Numbered from the stretch's first letter, positions 23,535 to 32,853 are shown. The stretch is 64,000 nt of DNA from Uliginosibacterium gangwonense DSM 18521 (GCF_000373965.1 NZ_KB892868.1:177743-241742); one strand, 5' to 3'. Program-made: numbers and translations. The notes: a model not told the origin generated them from the letters alone.

Positions 23535-24584
23535 GGTCAGCGGCTTGAGTTTGTCGCGGCTGATCCGCAAAGCCTTATCCTCACTCCAGACTACTTCGTC
23601 GTTCAGTGCGTACACCCAGCATTCCGGGTGTTGGGCAAGGCAGCGGTCAAAGAGGGCGTGGGCTTGTTCCAACGATGCATTTTTGGTGGAGTAGAAGCCC
23701 CCCTTTGAACCTGCGACGAGCATCTTGGTTTGCTTGGGGCTGGCCAAATAGGCCTCGTAGCTGCTCCGGTATTTTGCGCTCATCGGGAACTTGTCGATCT
23801 CGTTGATTTGCGCGTAGCCGTTTTGTGGCGTCACCAGAAGCAGCTGTGCGGCCATTGCGCTGGGGACTCGCACCGGTGCAGTGGGCACAGCCATGGGTAA
23901 GGCTTGCGCCGCGACATCGGGCTGTGCCGGGAGACGGAACAATTCCTTACGGATCTTGCTGTCGCAAATGGTCTGGCCGGTCTTGATGTGGGCTTTCAGA
24001 ACTTCACCTTGCCCACCGAATAATTCGTCATATGAAGGGGCGTGGGGCAGATCGTCCGGCACATAACTGCAACTACCCTGGGCGAGGATCTGACCACTCT
24101 TGCCCTCAAACAGTTTGACGGGGACGCCATACATCACGCGGTATTTGCCCCAGTTGGTCGGGTAATAGACGACCATCGTGCCGCTGGGGCCGACATCCAG
24201 CAAGAGCGTATCGGCGCTTTGCTTGCGAGCGAGCTCCTCCGGGTTCAACTCCCCCAGCGGAATGAGATCTGTGGCAATGCGCGCGGAATATCGGTTTGCG
24301 AGGCCCTGGGCGAGCCCTTGAGCGATTTCGGCTGCTGGATCGAGCAGACCGAACTTCGCAATGGCCTGCTTGCCGTTGTTGGACGATATGGCAGCACCGA
24401 TCATGCCGAAGGCTGCGCCACCTGGGGTCAGCGTGCTGAAGGCCATCTCTTCCTTTTTGTGTTCCACAAGCTTGATTTGCTTGCCTTTGAGCAATGCTTC
24501 GGATTGTGGCGCCAAGGGGATCGGTGCGGTTGCGCAACCGGAGACAAGCAGCAGCAGGCCAAGCACAGAAAAGATGAATCGCAT
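23523..24584 (-). CDS. Predicted lipoprotein, function unknown
   Basis: A 353-residue protein with a signal ending in the lipobox VSGC (Cys17), so likely lipid-anchored in the envelope. The N-terminal 200 residues contain a glycine/alanine stretch (GGAAFGMIGAAISSNNG) and a beta-rich segment (ADTLLLDVGPSGTMVVYYPTNWGKYRVMYGVPVKLFEGKSG) like periplasmic proteins that resist proteolysis; the C-terminal part from about 240 looks like a separate small domain. I do not recognise a named family. It sits in a patch with inverted repeats on both sides. Confidence 0.6.
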   Translation of the reverse strand: MRFIFSVLGLLLLVSGCATAPIPLAPQSEALLKGKQIKLVEHKKEEMAFSTLTPGGAAFGMIGAAISSNNGKQAIAKFGLLDPAAEIAQGLAQGLANRYSARIATDLIPLGELNPEELARKQSADTLLLDVGPSGTMVVYYPTNWGKYRVMYGVPVKLFEGKSGQILAQGSCSYVPDDLPHAPSYDELFGGQGEVLKAHIKTGQTICDSKIRKELFRLPAQPDVAAQALPMAVPTAPVRVPSAMAAQLLLVTPQNGYAQINEIDKFPMSAKYRSSYEAYLASPKQTKMLVAGSKGGFYSTKNASLEQAHALFDRCLAQHPECWVYALNDEVVWSEDKALRISRDKLKPLTSQP

Positions 24585-25107
24585 CTCAACTCCAGTGAAA
24601 GACGGGCTCGACGTGGGCCAGCGCTGTGCGTCATGGCCTATTCGCAGAGTGGGGATAGTAACATATCTTTACATGTAATTCGATTGGCATAACCACTCCA
24701 TCTGACGCACCACGTACGGCGCAATCGTGGCATCACCCAAGAAGTAGGGCGCTCTGAGCGAAGCGAACTGCGCCACATGGACAACCCAATTACCATGCCG
24801 TCTATTACGAGGATAAGCCCAAAGCCTCCGGTGCCATTCACTTCGTGAATTGACGCTGCGCTAATAGTTCCCTGCAGCCCCTACGAATGGCCGCTTTCGT
24901 CTCCCGTCATTGACCGTCCGCTCGTAACCAATCTCAGTCCTTCCTTGCTCCATCAACACCTCGTAAGTCATCAAGGCGCGGAGCGAGGGTATTAAAACAC
25001 TCCCACACGGCCGCCAGATTTTCCGTTTTTCTGGGCGTGCGGCATGGCAGATCAGGATATCTCCCTATACGTAAGTCTCTTGCATAAGCATTGGCGTAAA
25101 ACTAAAC

Positions 25108-25121
25108 TGTAACCGCTTACA
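25108..25121. promoter_or_regulatory. LacI-type operator, distal site before pullulanase
   Basis: TGTAACCGCTTACA is a dyad with the central CG typical of LacI-family operators. The same 14 bases occur before the GH13 gene at 47878. With the site at 25253 it could allow DNA looping; the two centres are about 147 bases apart. Confidence 0.65.
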
Positions 25122-25252
25122 CAACTACCCTTTCTCCAGTCTCCCCTGGCACACCTTGCACCTGGATTCGCTTTTTTTTGTTCCTTATAATGCCAAGAAG
25201 CGAAGGCCAAAAGTGCAGTGACGTGTGCATGAGGAACTGAAGAGAGGGTGAC

Positions 25253-25270
25253 TTTGTAACCGATTACAAA
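25253..25270. promoter_or_regulatory. LacI-type operator, proximal site before pullulanase
   Basis: TTTGTAACCGATTACAAA is an 18-base palindrome, symmetric except at the bases flanking the central CG. It overlaps a possible -35 (TTACAA, 25264-25269) with TAATAA 16 bases further on, a good position for repression. It is about 210 bases before the pullulanase start. Confidence 0.72.
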
Positions 25271-25479
25271 CAATAAGTATCTGAATAATAAAAATTTGTT
25301 GTGTCAGCACCGTAAGCTCGCCGACCTGACAAAAGCATCCAGGATCAAACCACAAGCAGACTGGCCTTACACCTCCGTAAAGAGGTTGCGGGTCGCAGAC
25401 AGAAGAGCCCAAGGCTCCAGGTGGTTCCACGGCGTCCGGTATTCCACTGGGCGCCCCAAAAAGGAGGATGGTTGAGATC

Positions 25480-28400
25480 ATGCAATTCACACGTGGCATT
25501 CAACGCCAGTGCATGCACTGGGGTATGGTTGGCGCAGCGGTACTGCTCTTGGCAGGCTGCGGTGGTGGAGGTGGGGGAAGTGACTCTTCTTCTACGACAC
25601 CTTCCAATACGGGCAGTTCGGTAGCAGCGCTCACCCTGCGGGTGCACTACGCCCGCCCGGATGGCGCCTACACGGGCTGGGGCGTTTATTCCTGGCAAGG
25701 CTCCACCCTGAGCACGCCGAGTTGGCCCGCCAATACGCCCTTCAATAGCAAAGACAGCTACGGCGTCTATGTCGACATGCCGGTCGACAAGGCACAGACG
25801 GCCATGTCTTTCCTCCTCACCGATGGTGCGGGCAACAAAAATTGCGGCAGTGACCAGAACGTCAGCTTTGCCAGCAACATCGCCACGGTCGGCCAGGAAG
25901 TGTGGTTCAAGGCCAACGATTGCACGGCCTACACCACCCTGCCGGGTGCGGTGAACCTGGGCTCGGCCAAGGCGATCTGGCTGGATGCCAGCACGCTGGT
26001 CTGGCCGGGGGCGAGCGCGGGCAACACCTATTCGCTGGCTTACTCGGCTCAGGGAACTCTGGCCGCCACCAGCAGCGGAGTGGCCAATGCAGATGCCAGC
26101 CTGGCGCTGACTGTTGCCAGCGCGCTGCCCAGCAATCTGGCGAGCAAGTTCCCGCAATACGCGAGCAATGCTGTTGTACTGACGCTACCCGCCTCGGTCA
26201 GCACGTCCACGGTACAGAGCCTGCTCACCGATGAGGTGGCGGTACTGGCCTCGGACAGCGCAGGCAAGGTTGTTGATGGCACGCAGGTACAACTCGCCCC
26301 GGTATTGGATGCACTCTATGGCAGTGCAGCCAGCACCCAGACCATGGGGCTGAGCTTCAATGCCAGTGACGTACCGACCTTCCGCCTGTGGGCACCCACG
26401 GCAAAATCCGTCACGCTGAATGTGTATGCCAGCGCCACGGCCACCACGCCCAGCACCTACACCATGCAGCATGATGCGGCCTCTGGCGTGTGGAGCTATA
26501 CCGCAGCGGACGCCAGTTGGACCAACAGCGCCTATTACACCTACACGGTGCAGGTCTACAGCCGTGCGGCCAATAGTGGCGCAGGTGCATTGGTGACGAA
26601 CACGGACGTGAGTGACCCCTATGCACTCTCGCTCAATGCCAATGGCGTGCGCGGCATGGTCATCAACCTTGCAGACGCCACCACCGCTCCCAGCGGCTGG
26701 GCCAGCCATGTGGCAAGCGGTTTGCCAGCTATGCTCGACCCGGTCGACAGCAGCCTGTATGAATTGCATGTGCGGGATTTCTCGGCCAATGACAGCAGCG
26801 TAGTCAGCGCCCAGCGCGGCAAGTTTGGCGCTTTTGCCGCTGCCAACGCAGGCGTCACCAATGGCATGAAGCATCTGCAGGCACTCGCCACCGCAGGGCT
26901 GACCCATGTGCACATCATGCCCGCCTTCGATTTTTCCAGCGTCAATGACAGCACTTGTGCCAACCCCAGCATTCCGGCTTCTACCGGTGCCGATCTGGCT
27001 GCAGCCACGGCTGCCGCTGCCGCCGCAGAAACCGACTGCTTCAACTGGGGCTACGATCCGCGCCACTACGGGGCTCCCGCTGGCAGCTATTCGAGCAACC
27101 CGGATGACGGGCTGGCCCGCGTGCGCGAATTCCGCCAGATGGTGCAGGGGCTGCATGCCATTGGCCTGCGCGTGGTGATGGATGTGGTCTATAACCATAC
27201 AACATCCAGCGGGCAGGACAAGAATTCGGTGCTCGACAAGATTGTTCCAGGATACTACCAGCGCCTGGATGCCAGCGGCTCGGTACGCAACGCATCATGC
27301 TGTTCGGATACCGCCACCGAAAACACTATGATGAACAAACTGATGCAAGACACCCTCAAGGTGTGGGCCAACCAGTACAAGGTAGATGGCTTCCGCTTCG
27401 ACATCATGGGCCTGATTCCCAAGCAAGCCATGACTGATGCCCAAAGCATGCTCAATGGCGTGGCACTGGCCGATGGGCGACGCACCAGCAACTCACCCGC
27501 CTTCCTGATGTATGGCGAAGGCTGGTCGCAGCAGAACCTGAGCTTCGCTGGCGCGCAACAATCTGCCATGGCGGGCACAGGGATTGGCACCTTCAACGAT
27601 CGCCTGCGCGACGCAGTACGCGGCGGCGGGCCATTCGATAGTGGCAATTCACTGGTGGCCAATCAGGGCTTTATCTCGGGTCTGTGCTACGGTAGCGGCG
27701 CCTTGCTCAACGGCATCACCAACACGGCAACCTGCGATGGCAGCAGCAAGGATGCAGCCTGGCCGATCCAGAACCGCATCAGTGTTTCGCTGGCAGGCAA
27801 TCTGGCGGACTTCCCGCTTAACGCCAGCACCACCGGCGCTGGCGTGGATTACTTCGGCAGCCCGGCGGGTTATGCCATTGTCCCGCAAGACAATATTGCC
27901 TACGTTTCGGTGCATGACAACGAAACCCTGTGGGACATCAGCCAGTACAAGCACCCGGTGGCCACCAGTACGGCAGACCGTGCCCGCGCCCATGTGGTGG
28001 GGCTATCTACGGTTGCGCTGGCGCAAGGCGTGCCTTTCTTCCATGCGGGTGACGAGTTCCTGCGCTCCAAGTCGGCAGATGGCAACAGCTATAACTCCGG
28101 CGATTACTTCAACCGCATCGACTGGACGGGAGCCAGCAATAATTGGGCGGTTGGCCTGCCAATCGAAGCTGTCGGCACCTGGAGCAACACCACGGTGGCC
28201 AGCGCAGCGCTCGCCCAGATCAATGCGCCGAGCGTGGCGGATATTGCCAACAGTGAAGCGGCATTTGAAGATTTCCTCAAACTGCGCAAGGACACCAGCA
28301 TGTTCCGCCTGAAGACCACGCAAACCGTCAAGCAATGCGTGAGCTTCCCTGACCAGAACATCGGCCAGGTGCACGGCTTGATTGTCATGCAGATATCAGG

Positions 28401-28629
28401 GGCAGCCGGTTGTGGTGATCAGAAGTACAAGAACATCATCGTTCTGATCAACGCCAACAGCGCCGCCCAGAGCTACAAGCTGCCAGCCTTTGCGGGCGCG
28501 GGCACGGTGGCGCTGCATCCGGTGCAGTCAGCGGGGCATGATGCTGTTGTCAAGACCGCGACATTCACCGCTGGCACTGGCACCTTCAGCGTACCGGCAC
28601 GCACCACGGCTGTTTTTGTGCAGAACTAG
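25480..28629 (+). CDS. pulA: Secreted lipoprotein pullulanase, GH13
   Basis: Pullulanase cuts alpha-1,6 branches of pullulan and starch. The 1049-residue product begins with a lipoprotein signal (lipobox LAGC, Cys27) and a glycine/serine linker, so it is probably cell-surface anchored. A CBM41-type starch-binding domain follows (LTLRVHYARPDGAYTGWGVYSW), then a CBM48-like domain (FRLWAPTAKSVTLNVY) and the GH13 barrel. FNWGYDPRHY (about 521), DVVYNHT (567), DGFRFDIMG with the nucleophile Asp (640), YGEGW with the acid Glu (678) and VHDNE (810) are all intact. An AAGGAGG site precedes; the ATG at 25480 is better spaced than the one at 25468. Two LacI-type operators lie upstream. Confidence 0.95.
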   Translation: MQFTRGIQRQCMHWGMVGAAVLLLAGCGGGGGGSDSSSTTPSNTGSSVAALTLRVHYARPDGAYTGWGVYSWQGSTLSTPSWPANTPFNSKDSYGVYVDMPVDKAQTAMSFLLTDGAGNKNCGSDQNVSFASNIATVGQEVWFKANDCTAYTTLPGAVNLGSAKAIWLDASTLVWPGASAGNTYSLAYSAQGTLAATSSGVANADASLALTVASALPSNLASKFPQYASNAVVLTLPASVSTSTVQSLLTDEVAVLASDSAGKVVDGTQVQLAPVLDALYGSAASTQTMGLSFNASDVPTFRLWAPTAKSVTLNVYASATATTPSTYTMQHDAASGVWSYTAADASWTNSAYYTYTVQVYSRAANSGAGALVTNTDVSDPYALSLNANGVRGMVINLADATTAPSGWASHVASGLPAMLDPVDSSLYELHVRDFSANDSSVVSAQRGKFGAFAAANAGVTNGMKHLQALATAGLTHVHIMPAFDFSSVNDSTCANPSIPASTGADLAAATAAAAAAETDCFNWGYDPRHYGAPAGSYSSNPDDGLARVREFRQMVQGLHAIGLRVVMDVVYNHTTSSGQDKNSVLDKIVPGYYQRLDASGSVRNASCCSDTATENTMMNKLMQDTLKVWANQYKVDGFRFDIMGLIPKQAMTDAQSMLNGVALADGRRTSNSPAFLMYGEGWSQQNLSFAGAQQSAMAGTGIGTFNDRLRDAVRGGGPFDSGNSLVANQGFISGLCYGSGALLNGITNTATCDGSSKDAAWPIQNRISVSLAGNLADFPLNASTTGAGVDYFGSPAGYAIVPQDNIAYVSVHDNETLWDISQYKHPVATSTADRARAHVVGLSTVALAQGVPFFHAGDEFLRSKSADGNSYNSGDYFNRIDWTGASNNWAVGLPIEAVGTWSNTTVASAALAQINAPSVADIANSEAAFEDFLKLRKDTSMFRLKTTQTVKQCVSFPDQNIGQVHGLIVMQISGAAGCGDQKYKNIIVLINANSAAQSYKLPAFAGAGTVALHPVQSAGHDAVVKTATFTAGTGTFSVPARTTAVFVQN

Positions 28630-28638
28630 CGTTTCATC

Positions 28639-28662
28639 CCGGTGAGCTTTAGGGCTCACCGG
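28639..28662 (+). other. Hairpin directly after the pullulanase gene
   Basis: CCGGTGAGC and GCTCACCGG form a perfect 9-bp stem with the loop TTTAGG, ten bases after the pulA stop. No T run follows; it may protect the 3' end of the mRNA ahead of the real terminator. Confidence 0.5.
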
Positions 28663-28673
28663 AGTCTCCATTG

Positions 28674-28708
28674 CGCCGCCCGAATCTGCGATTCCGGCGG
28701 CGTTTTTT
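28674..28708 (+). terminator. Rho-independent terminator between pulA and mltA
   Basis: A 13-bp stem (CGCCGCCCGAATC with GATTCCGGCGGCG, one mismatch) with a TGC loop is followed by six T residues, which touch the mltA stop codon on the other strand. It ends the pulA transcript. Confidence 0.9.
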
Positions 28709-30003
28709 CACTCGCCCTTGGGCAGATTGGCGCCCTTGGGCCAGAGCAGCCAGAGCTTGCCTTGCGAGCGCATCCGCCCGGCTTGCGCCCCGGCCTCAGG
28801 GCCAAAGCCCCAGAAAAAGTCGGCCCGCACCCGGCCACGGATCGCCCCGCCGGTATCCTGCGCCATCACAAGGCGGTTCATCGGGGCGCCATCGGGCCGT
28901 GTGGTTGCCAGGAACAGCGCCGCCCCCAAGGGTACGGTACGCGGATCAACCGCCACTGCCCGGCCTGCCATCAGCGGCACCCCCAAAGAGCCTTTCGGCC
29001 CCTCGTTGTTGGCTGCCTCTTCACGGAAAAACACATAGCTGGGGTTGGCGTTGAGCAATTCATTCAGGCGCGCCGGATTGGCATGTACCCAGTTCTGGAT
29101 GCCCTGCATGCTGGCCTGATCGGCGCGCATTTCCCCCTTGTCCGCCAGCCAGCGGCCAATCGACTTGTAGGGGTGGCCATTCTGATCGGCATAGGCAAGG
29201 CGGACGCGGCTGCCGTCCGACAGCTCGGCCTGCCCGGAGCCCTGCACCTGCAGGAATAGTAGTTCCAGCGGGTCTGCGGTCCAGACCAGGACCTTGGCCG
29301 GGAAATGCTCGCCCTGCGCATCAATCTGCGCGCGCGACCAATACGGCAGCACCTTGCGACCTTCAAGGCGCCCACGCAGGCGCATCGACTTGGTTTCCGG
29401 GTAGACCTCGCTCATGTCGATATTGAGCAGATCATCGGGCACACCGAACACCGGCACGGAAAACTTGGCGCTTTTCCAGCGGCTGGCACGGATCAGAGGC
29501 TCGTAATAGCCGGTCATCATCCCCTCAATGCTGCCATCGGGATTGACGATCTGCCAGGGCGCGAGCCACTGTTCAAACAAACTACGCACCTGCGCGCTGG
29601 CAGGCTTGGGCCCCAGAGCCTGGGCTGCTTCGCAAAACCCGATCCAGGCCGCCTTGACCTCCGGCTGACGCATGGCCTTGCAGGAAGCCAGCATGCCGGG
29701 GAAGGCCTGATTCAGCTCATCACGCTGCCAATCGGGCAGGTCTGTCCAGGCGGCTTCACGAAACGGGGCCGCAGCCGGTTGCGACGCGCCCGCCTCCGGC
29801 GTGCCGGGGCACTTGGGGCAGGCCGGACAGACGGGTGTGACAGGGCAGGGTTTGTCCGTTCCCACCGCAGTGGGCGCTGTGGGTGTTTCTGTCACCTGGG
29901 TGGTGACACAGCCGCCCAACATCAGCGCAAGCGCCACCCCCATCGCACACAACACACTTGGGCGCCATGCCTGACGCGAATTGATTTGGTCCATTTCGCT
30001 CAT
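28708..30003 (-). CDS. mltA: Membrane-bound lytic murein transglycosylase A
   Basis: MltA cleaves the glycan strands of peptidoglycan, leaving 1,6-anhydromuramic ends, from the inner face of the outer membrane. The 431-residue product has a lipobox (LGGC, Cys32), a Pro/Cys-rich linker with several CPxC repeats near residues 53-64, then the MltA domain (GMMTGYYEP, KYY-type core) and the C-terminal 3D domain with the conserved aspartates in VMAQDTGGAIRG and RVRADFFWG. The cysteine-rich linker is longer than usual. It converges on pulA. The ATG at 30003 is used; one at 29994 is also possible. Confidence 0.94.
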   Translation of the reverse strand: MSEMDQINSRQAWRPSVLCAMGVALALMLGGCVTTQVTETPTAPTAVGTDKPCPVTPVCPACPKCPGTPEAGASQPAAAPFREAAWTDLPDWQRDELNQAFPGMLASCKAMRQPEVKAAWIGFCEAAQALGPKPASAQVRSLFEQWLAPWQIVNPDGSIEGMMTGYYEPLIRASRWKSAKFSVPVFGVPDDLLNIDMSEVYPETKSMRLRGRLEGRKVLPYWSRAQIDAQGEHFPAKVLVWTADPLELLFLQVQGSGQAELSDGSRVRLAYADQNGHPYKSIGRWLADKGEMRADQASMQGIQNWVHANPARLNELLNANPSYVFFREEAANNEGPKGSLGVPLMAGRAVAVDPRTVPLGAALFLATTRPDGAPMNRLVMAQDTGGAIRGRVRADFFWGFGPEAGAQAGRMRSQGKLWLLWPKGANLPKGE

Positions 30004-30085
30004 TCTCTCTTGGTCGAAACCCTAAGAGCGAAAGTATACTGTCAGGCAGCGGGCAATTTGCCCGATTGCGACAAGGATTTTACTG

Positions 30086-30952
30086 ATGAGTTTGTCCGAG
30101 TTCGAACACCTGATCGACCGTGCCGAGCGTCTTCTGGCCCGCGTGGAAGCCAATCTGCCCCCTGCCCCGCCTGCGCCAGACTGGAACGCCGTAGCCCACC
30201 GCTGGCGTACCCGCCAGGGTCGCGGCTGGCTGGAACCGATCCACCACCTGCAAACCATTCACCTTGCCGACCTGCAGGATATCGACAACCAGAAGAGCCG
30301 CGTGCAGATCAATACGCTGCAATTTTTGCGCGGCCAGCGCGCCAACAATGTGTTGCTGACGGGTGCGCGCGGCACGGGCAAAAGCTCACTGATCCGGGCG
30401 CTATTGACCGAATACGCAGCAGAAGGCTTGCGGGTGATCGAAGTCGACAAGAGTGATCTGATTGACTTGCCCCATATCGTGGATCTGGTTGCCGCACGTG
30501 AGGAACGCTTCATCCTGTTCTGCGACGATCTCTCCTTCGACGAAGGAGAACTGAGCTACAAGGCCCTCAAGAGCGTGCTGGATGGCAGCTTTGCCGCCGT
30601 GCCCGACAATGTGCTGATCTACGCCACCTCCAACCGCCGCCACCTGCTGCCGGAATACTTCGAGGAAAATGCCCGCACCAAGCATGTGGGCGAAGAGGTT
30701 CATCCCGCCGAGGCAGTGGAAGAAAAGATTTCCTTGTCGGAACGCTTTGGCCTGTGGGTGAGCTTCTACCCCTTCAGCCAGGATGAATATCTGGCCATCG
30801 TGCAGCACTGGCTGCAGGAGTTTGGCGTCGCGCTGCAAGACTGGGAGACGATCCGCACCGAAGCGCTGCAATGGGCGCTCTCGCGCGGCTCACGCAATGG
30901 CCGGGTCGCGTGGCAGTTCGCCCGCGATTACGCAGGCAGGGCCAGTTTGTGA
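30086..30952 (+). CDS. DUF815-type AAA ATPase
   Basis: A 288-residue P-loop ATPase of the DUF815 family, whose cellular role is not established. The Walker A motif GARGTGKSS lies at about 93-101, a Walker B-like segment (RFILFCDDLSF) at about 145-155, sensor 1 in YATSNRRHL, and the family-specific EEKISLSERFGLWVSFYPFSQ near 215. It is divergent from mltA (82 bases). The stop overlaps the next gene's GTG as GTGA, so the ATPase and the VanY-type peptidase are translationally coupled, hinting at a shared cell-wall task. Confidence 0.88.
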   Translation: MSLSEFEHLIDRAERLLARVEANLPPAPPAPDWNAVAHRWRTRQGRGWLEPIHHLQTIHLADLQDIDNQKSRVQINTLQFLRGQRANNVLLTGARGTGKSSLIRALLTEYAAEGLRVIEVDKSDLIDLPHIVDLVAAREERFILFCDDLSFDEGELSYKALKSVLDGSFAAVPDNVLIYATSNRRHLLPEYFEENARTKHVGEEVHPAEAVEEKISLSERFGLWVSFYPFSQDEYLAIVQHWLQEFGVALQDWETIRTEALQWALSRGSRNGRVAWQFARDYAGRASL

Positions 30953-31674
30953 ATCAGATGCTTGACGCACAGGCCCTGACCGGGCGCAGCCGCAGCCATG
31001 TGCAGGAATTCGTGCTGCCGGATGGCAGCCATTTCCTGGCCCATGCCCAGGCGGGCGAAGCCTTGCTCGCACTCAAGGCGGCTGCCCATGCAGAGGGCAT
31101 TGAGCTTGCCATCGCCAGCGCCTACCGCAGCTTTGAGGATCAGGCCCGCATCTGGCAACGCAAATGGCATGGCGAACGGATATTGCTGGACGCACAGTGC
31201 CGGCCGATAGACCACGCCTGCCTCGCCCCGGATGCATTGGTGGAAACCATTCTGGAGTGGTCGGCACTGCCCGGCGCCAGCCGCCACCACTGGGGTTGCG
31301 AGTTTGACATCTATGACCGCGCAGCCATGCCATCGGACTACGAGCTGCAACTCATTCCATCGGAATACGCCTCTGATGGCATCTTTGCAGCGCTCACAGC
31401 TTGGCTGGACGCGAACATGGCCCGCTTCGGTTTCTTTCGCCCCTACGATATCGAACGCGGTGGCGTGCACCCGGAGCCCTGGCATCTGTCGTGGGCACCC
31501 TTGTCAGTCCCTGCGCTGGCCGCACTGAGCCCTGATGTGCTGCGCGAATGCATCACCGGCGCCGATCTGGCAGGCAAGGAGGCCATTCTTGCCAAGCTGG
31601 AGAGCATCTACGCCCGCCATGTCTGCCGGGTCGCTTCGCCAGCGTTTGCCTTGCCCGCCCCACCGACAATCTGA
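30949..31674 (+). CDS. VanY-type D-alanyl-D-alanine carboxypeptidase (M15)
   Basis: A 241-residue metallopeptidase of the M15B family that trims terminal D-alanine from peptidoglycan peptides. The zinc-site pattern is complete: SAYRSFEDQARIW, then SRHHWGCEFDIYD (His and Asp ligands) and EPWHLSW (catalytic Glu and His ligand). No signal peptide is visible, so it would act in the cytoplasm or be exported in an unusual way. The GTG at 30949 overlaps the upstream stop; the ATG at 30958 is the alternative. A much longer frame from 30871 lies inside the ATPase gene and is not favoured. Confidence 0.88.
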   Translation: MNQMLDAQALTGRSRSHVQEFVLPDGSHFLAHAQAGEALLALKAAAHAEGIELAIASAYRSFEDQARIWQRKWHGERILLDAQCRPIDHACLAPDALVETILEWSALPGASRHHWGCEFDIYDRAAMPSDYELQLIPSEYASDGIFAALTAWLDANMARFGFFRPYDIERGGVHPEPWHLSWAPLSVPALAALSPDVLRECITGADLAGKEAILAKLESIYARHVCRVASPAFALPAPPTI

Positions 31675-31694
31675 AAATTTTTGAGCCCCAAAAG

Positions 31695-32636
31695 ATGAGA
31701 AAAATCGTTCACGTTGCCGCTGCCGTCATCACCCGGCCAGACGGCACATTCCTACTCGGCCAGCGTGCCCCGGATACTTTCTACCCCGGTTACTGGGAAT
31801 TTCCTGGTGGCAAGGTGGAAGCTGGCGAAACCCCGAGAGACGCGCTGATCCGTGAGCTGGAAGAGGAATTGGGCATCACCGTGGATGCCGCTTGGCCCTG
31901 GCTGACCCGCGAGCATGAATACGAACACGCCCATGTGAGCCTGCATTTTTTCGAGGTGCCACAATGGCGCGGCGAGCCCAGAGACCATGTGCATAGCGCG
32001 CTGATCTGGCAACAGGCGGGGGCAAGCAGTGTGTCGCCCATGCTGCCTGCGAACGGCCCGATTCTCAAGGCGCTGAGCCTGCCGCGTTGCATGGCCGTGA
32101 CCCATGCTTGGCGCATCGGCACTGCGGCCCAGCTTGCCGCGCTGGACACGGCCCTGGCAGCCGGGCTGAAATTAGTCCAGATCCGAGAAAGCGGCTTGCC
32201 GGAGGCTGAACACGACACATTCATCCGCGAGGCGCTGGCGCGTTGCCAGAATGCCGGAGCCATCGCAGTGCTCAACACCACCCCAGAGCATGCCAGACAG
32301 ATGAACGCCAGCGGCATACATCTTTCTGCCCGGATTTTGGCGGGCTGCCAGAGCAGGCCGGATTTTGAATGGGTGGGGGCGTCCTGCCACACCCGTGCGG
32401 AACTTGAGCACGCGGCCAAACTCGGCCTGGACTACGCCCTGCTGGGGAATGTCAAGGAAACCGCCTCACACCCTGGGCGCCCAGGGCTCGGGTGGGATGA
32501 AGCGGCCCGACTGATGGCCCAGCTCCCCATCCCGGTACTACTCATTGGCGGACTTAATTCCAATGACATGATTTCGGCCCGCGAACGGGGGGCACACGGG
32601 CTTGCGATGATCCAAGGTGCGTGGCAAGGCACCTGA
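31695..32636 (+). CDS. Nudix hydrolase fused to a thiamine-phosphate-synthase-like domain
   Basis: A two-domain 313-residue protein. Residues 1-130 are a MutT-like Nudix domain, with a perfect Nudix box GGKVEAGETPRDALIRELEE (then ELGI), which hydrolyses oxidised dGTP in MutT. Residues 140-313 match the ThiE/TenI barrel (LAAGLKLVQIRESGL, then ASCHTRAELEHA and IPVLLIGGLN). Such fusions occur in many beta- and gammaproteobacteria. The ThiE half retains the phosphate-binding end but lacks part of the catalytic pattern, so its activity is uncertain. The ATG at 31695 is where homology starts; a long upstream frame is not coding. Confidence 0.9.
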   Translation: MRKIVHVAAAVITRPDGTFLLGQRAPDTFYPGYWEFPGGKVEAGETPRDALIRELEEELGITVDAAWPWLTREHEYEHAHVSLHFFEVPQWRGEPRDHVHSALIWQQAGASSVSPMLPANGPILKALSLPRCMAVTHAWRIGTAAQLAALDTALAAGLKLVQIRESGLPEAEHDTFIREALARCQNAGAIAVLNTTPEHARQMNASGIHLSARILAGCQSRPDFEWVGASCHTRAELEHAAKLGLDYALLGNVKETASHPGRPGLGWDEAARLMAQLPIPVLLIGGLNSNDMISARERGAHGLAMIQGAWQGT

Positions 32637-32658
32637 AGGCGGCGCCACCCAGAATGCT

Positions 32659-32853
32659 TCAGTGCTGCTCGGGCACCTCGTCTGACAGCGGTTCCTCCTG
32701 CCCGGCAACCCGGTAGGTTTCGCTGGCCCAGGCGCCGATATCGATCAGCTTGCAGCGTTCCGAACAAAATGGCCGATACCGGCTCTCCGGGCGCCATTCA
32801 ACATTGGTGCCGCATTGCGGGCAGGCTACAACCCGCACAGTCTGCTTAGTCAT
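32659..32853 (-). CDS. yacG: DNA gyrase inhibitor, zinc-binding
   Basis: YacG is a small zinc protein that binds GyrB and inhibits DNA gyrase. The 64-residue product has the four-cysteine zinc site as CPQCGTN (CxxC) and [15 protein letters not shown] (CxxxC), with the hallmark DxGxW tail. The start at 32853 overlaps the end of the upstream diguanylate cyclase gene by eight bases on the same strand, so the two are coupled. It converges on the Nudix-ThiE gene, whose stop is 23 bases away. Confidence 0.95.
   Translation of the reverse strand: MTKQTVRVVACPQCGTNVEWRPESRYRPFCSERCKLIDIGAWASETYRVAGQEEPLSDEVPEQH

Larger units (their letters stand above)
24585..25479. other. Gene-free stretch of about 895 bases with decayed sequence and the pullulanase control region
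   Basis: No convincing complete gene is visible. A GTAGGG-type palindrome lies at 24744-24784 (GGCGC and GCGCC arms). Short open stretches on both strands (about 24680-25030) read like protein ends but lack starts and conserved motifs, so they are best taken as decayed coding DNA. The right third (25100-25300) is AT-richer, holds two LacI-type operators and a TATAAT at 25186-25191, and is the probable promoter region of the pullulanase gene. Confidence 0.5.

Noticed and set aside
24638..25030. Short frames with protein-like ends on both strands (for example a plus-strand end reading YHAVYYEDKPKASG)
   Set aside because: No start codons with binding sites, no full domain and no agreement between frames; kept only as possible decayed coding DNA.
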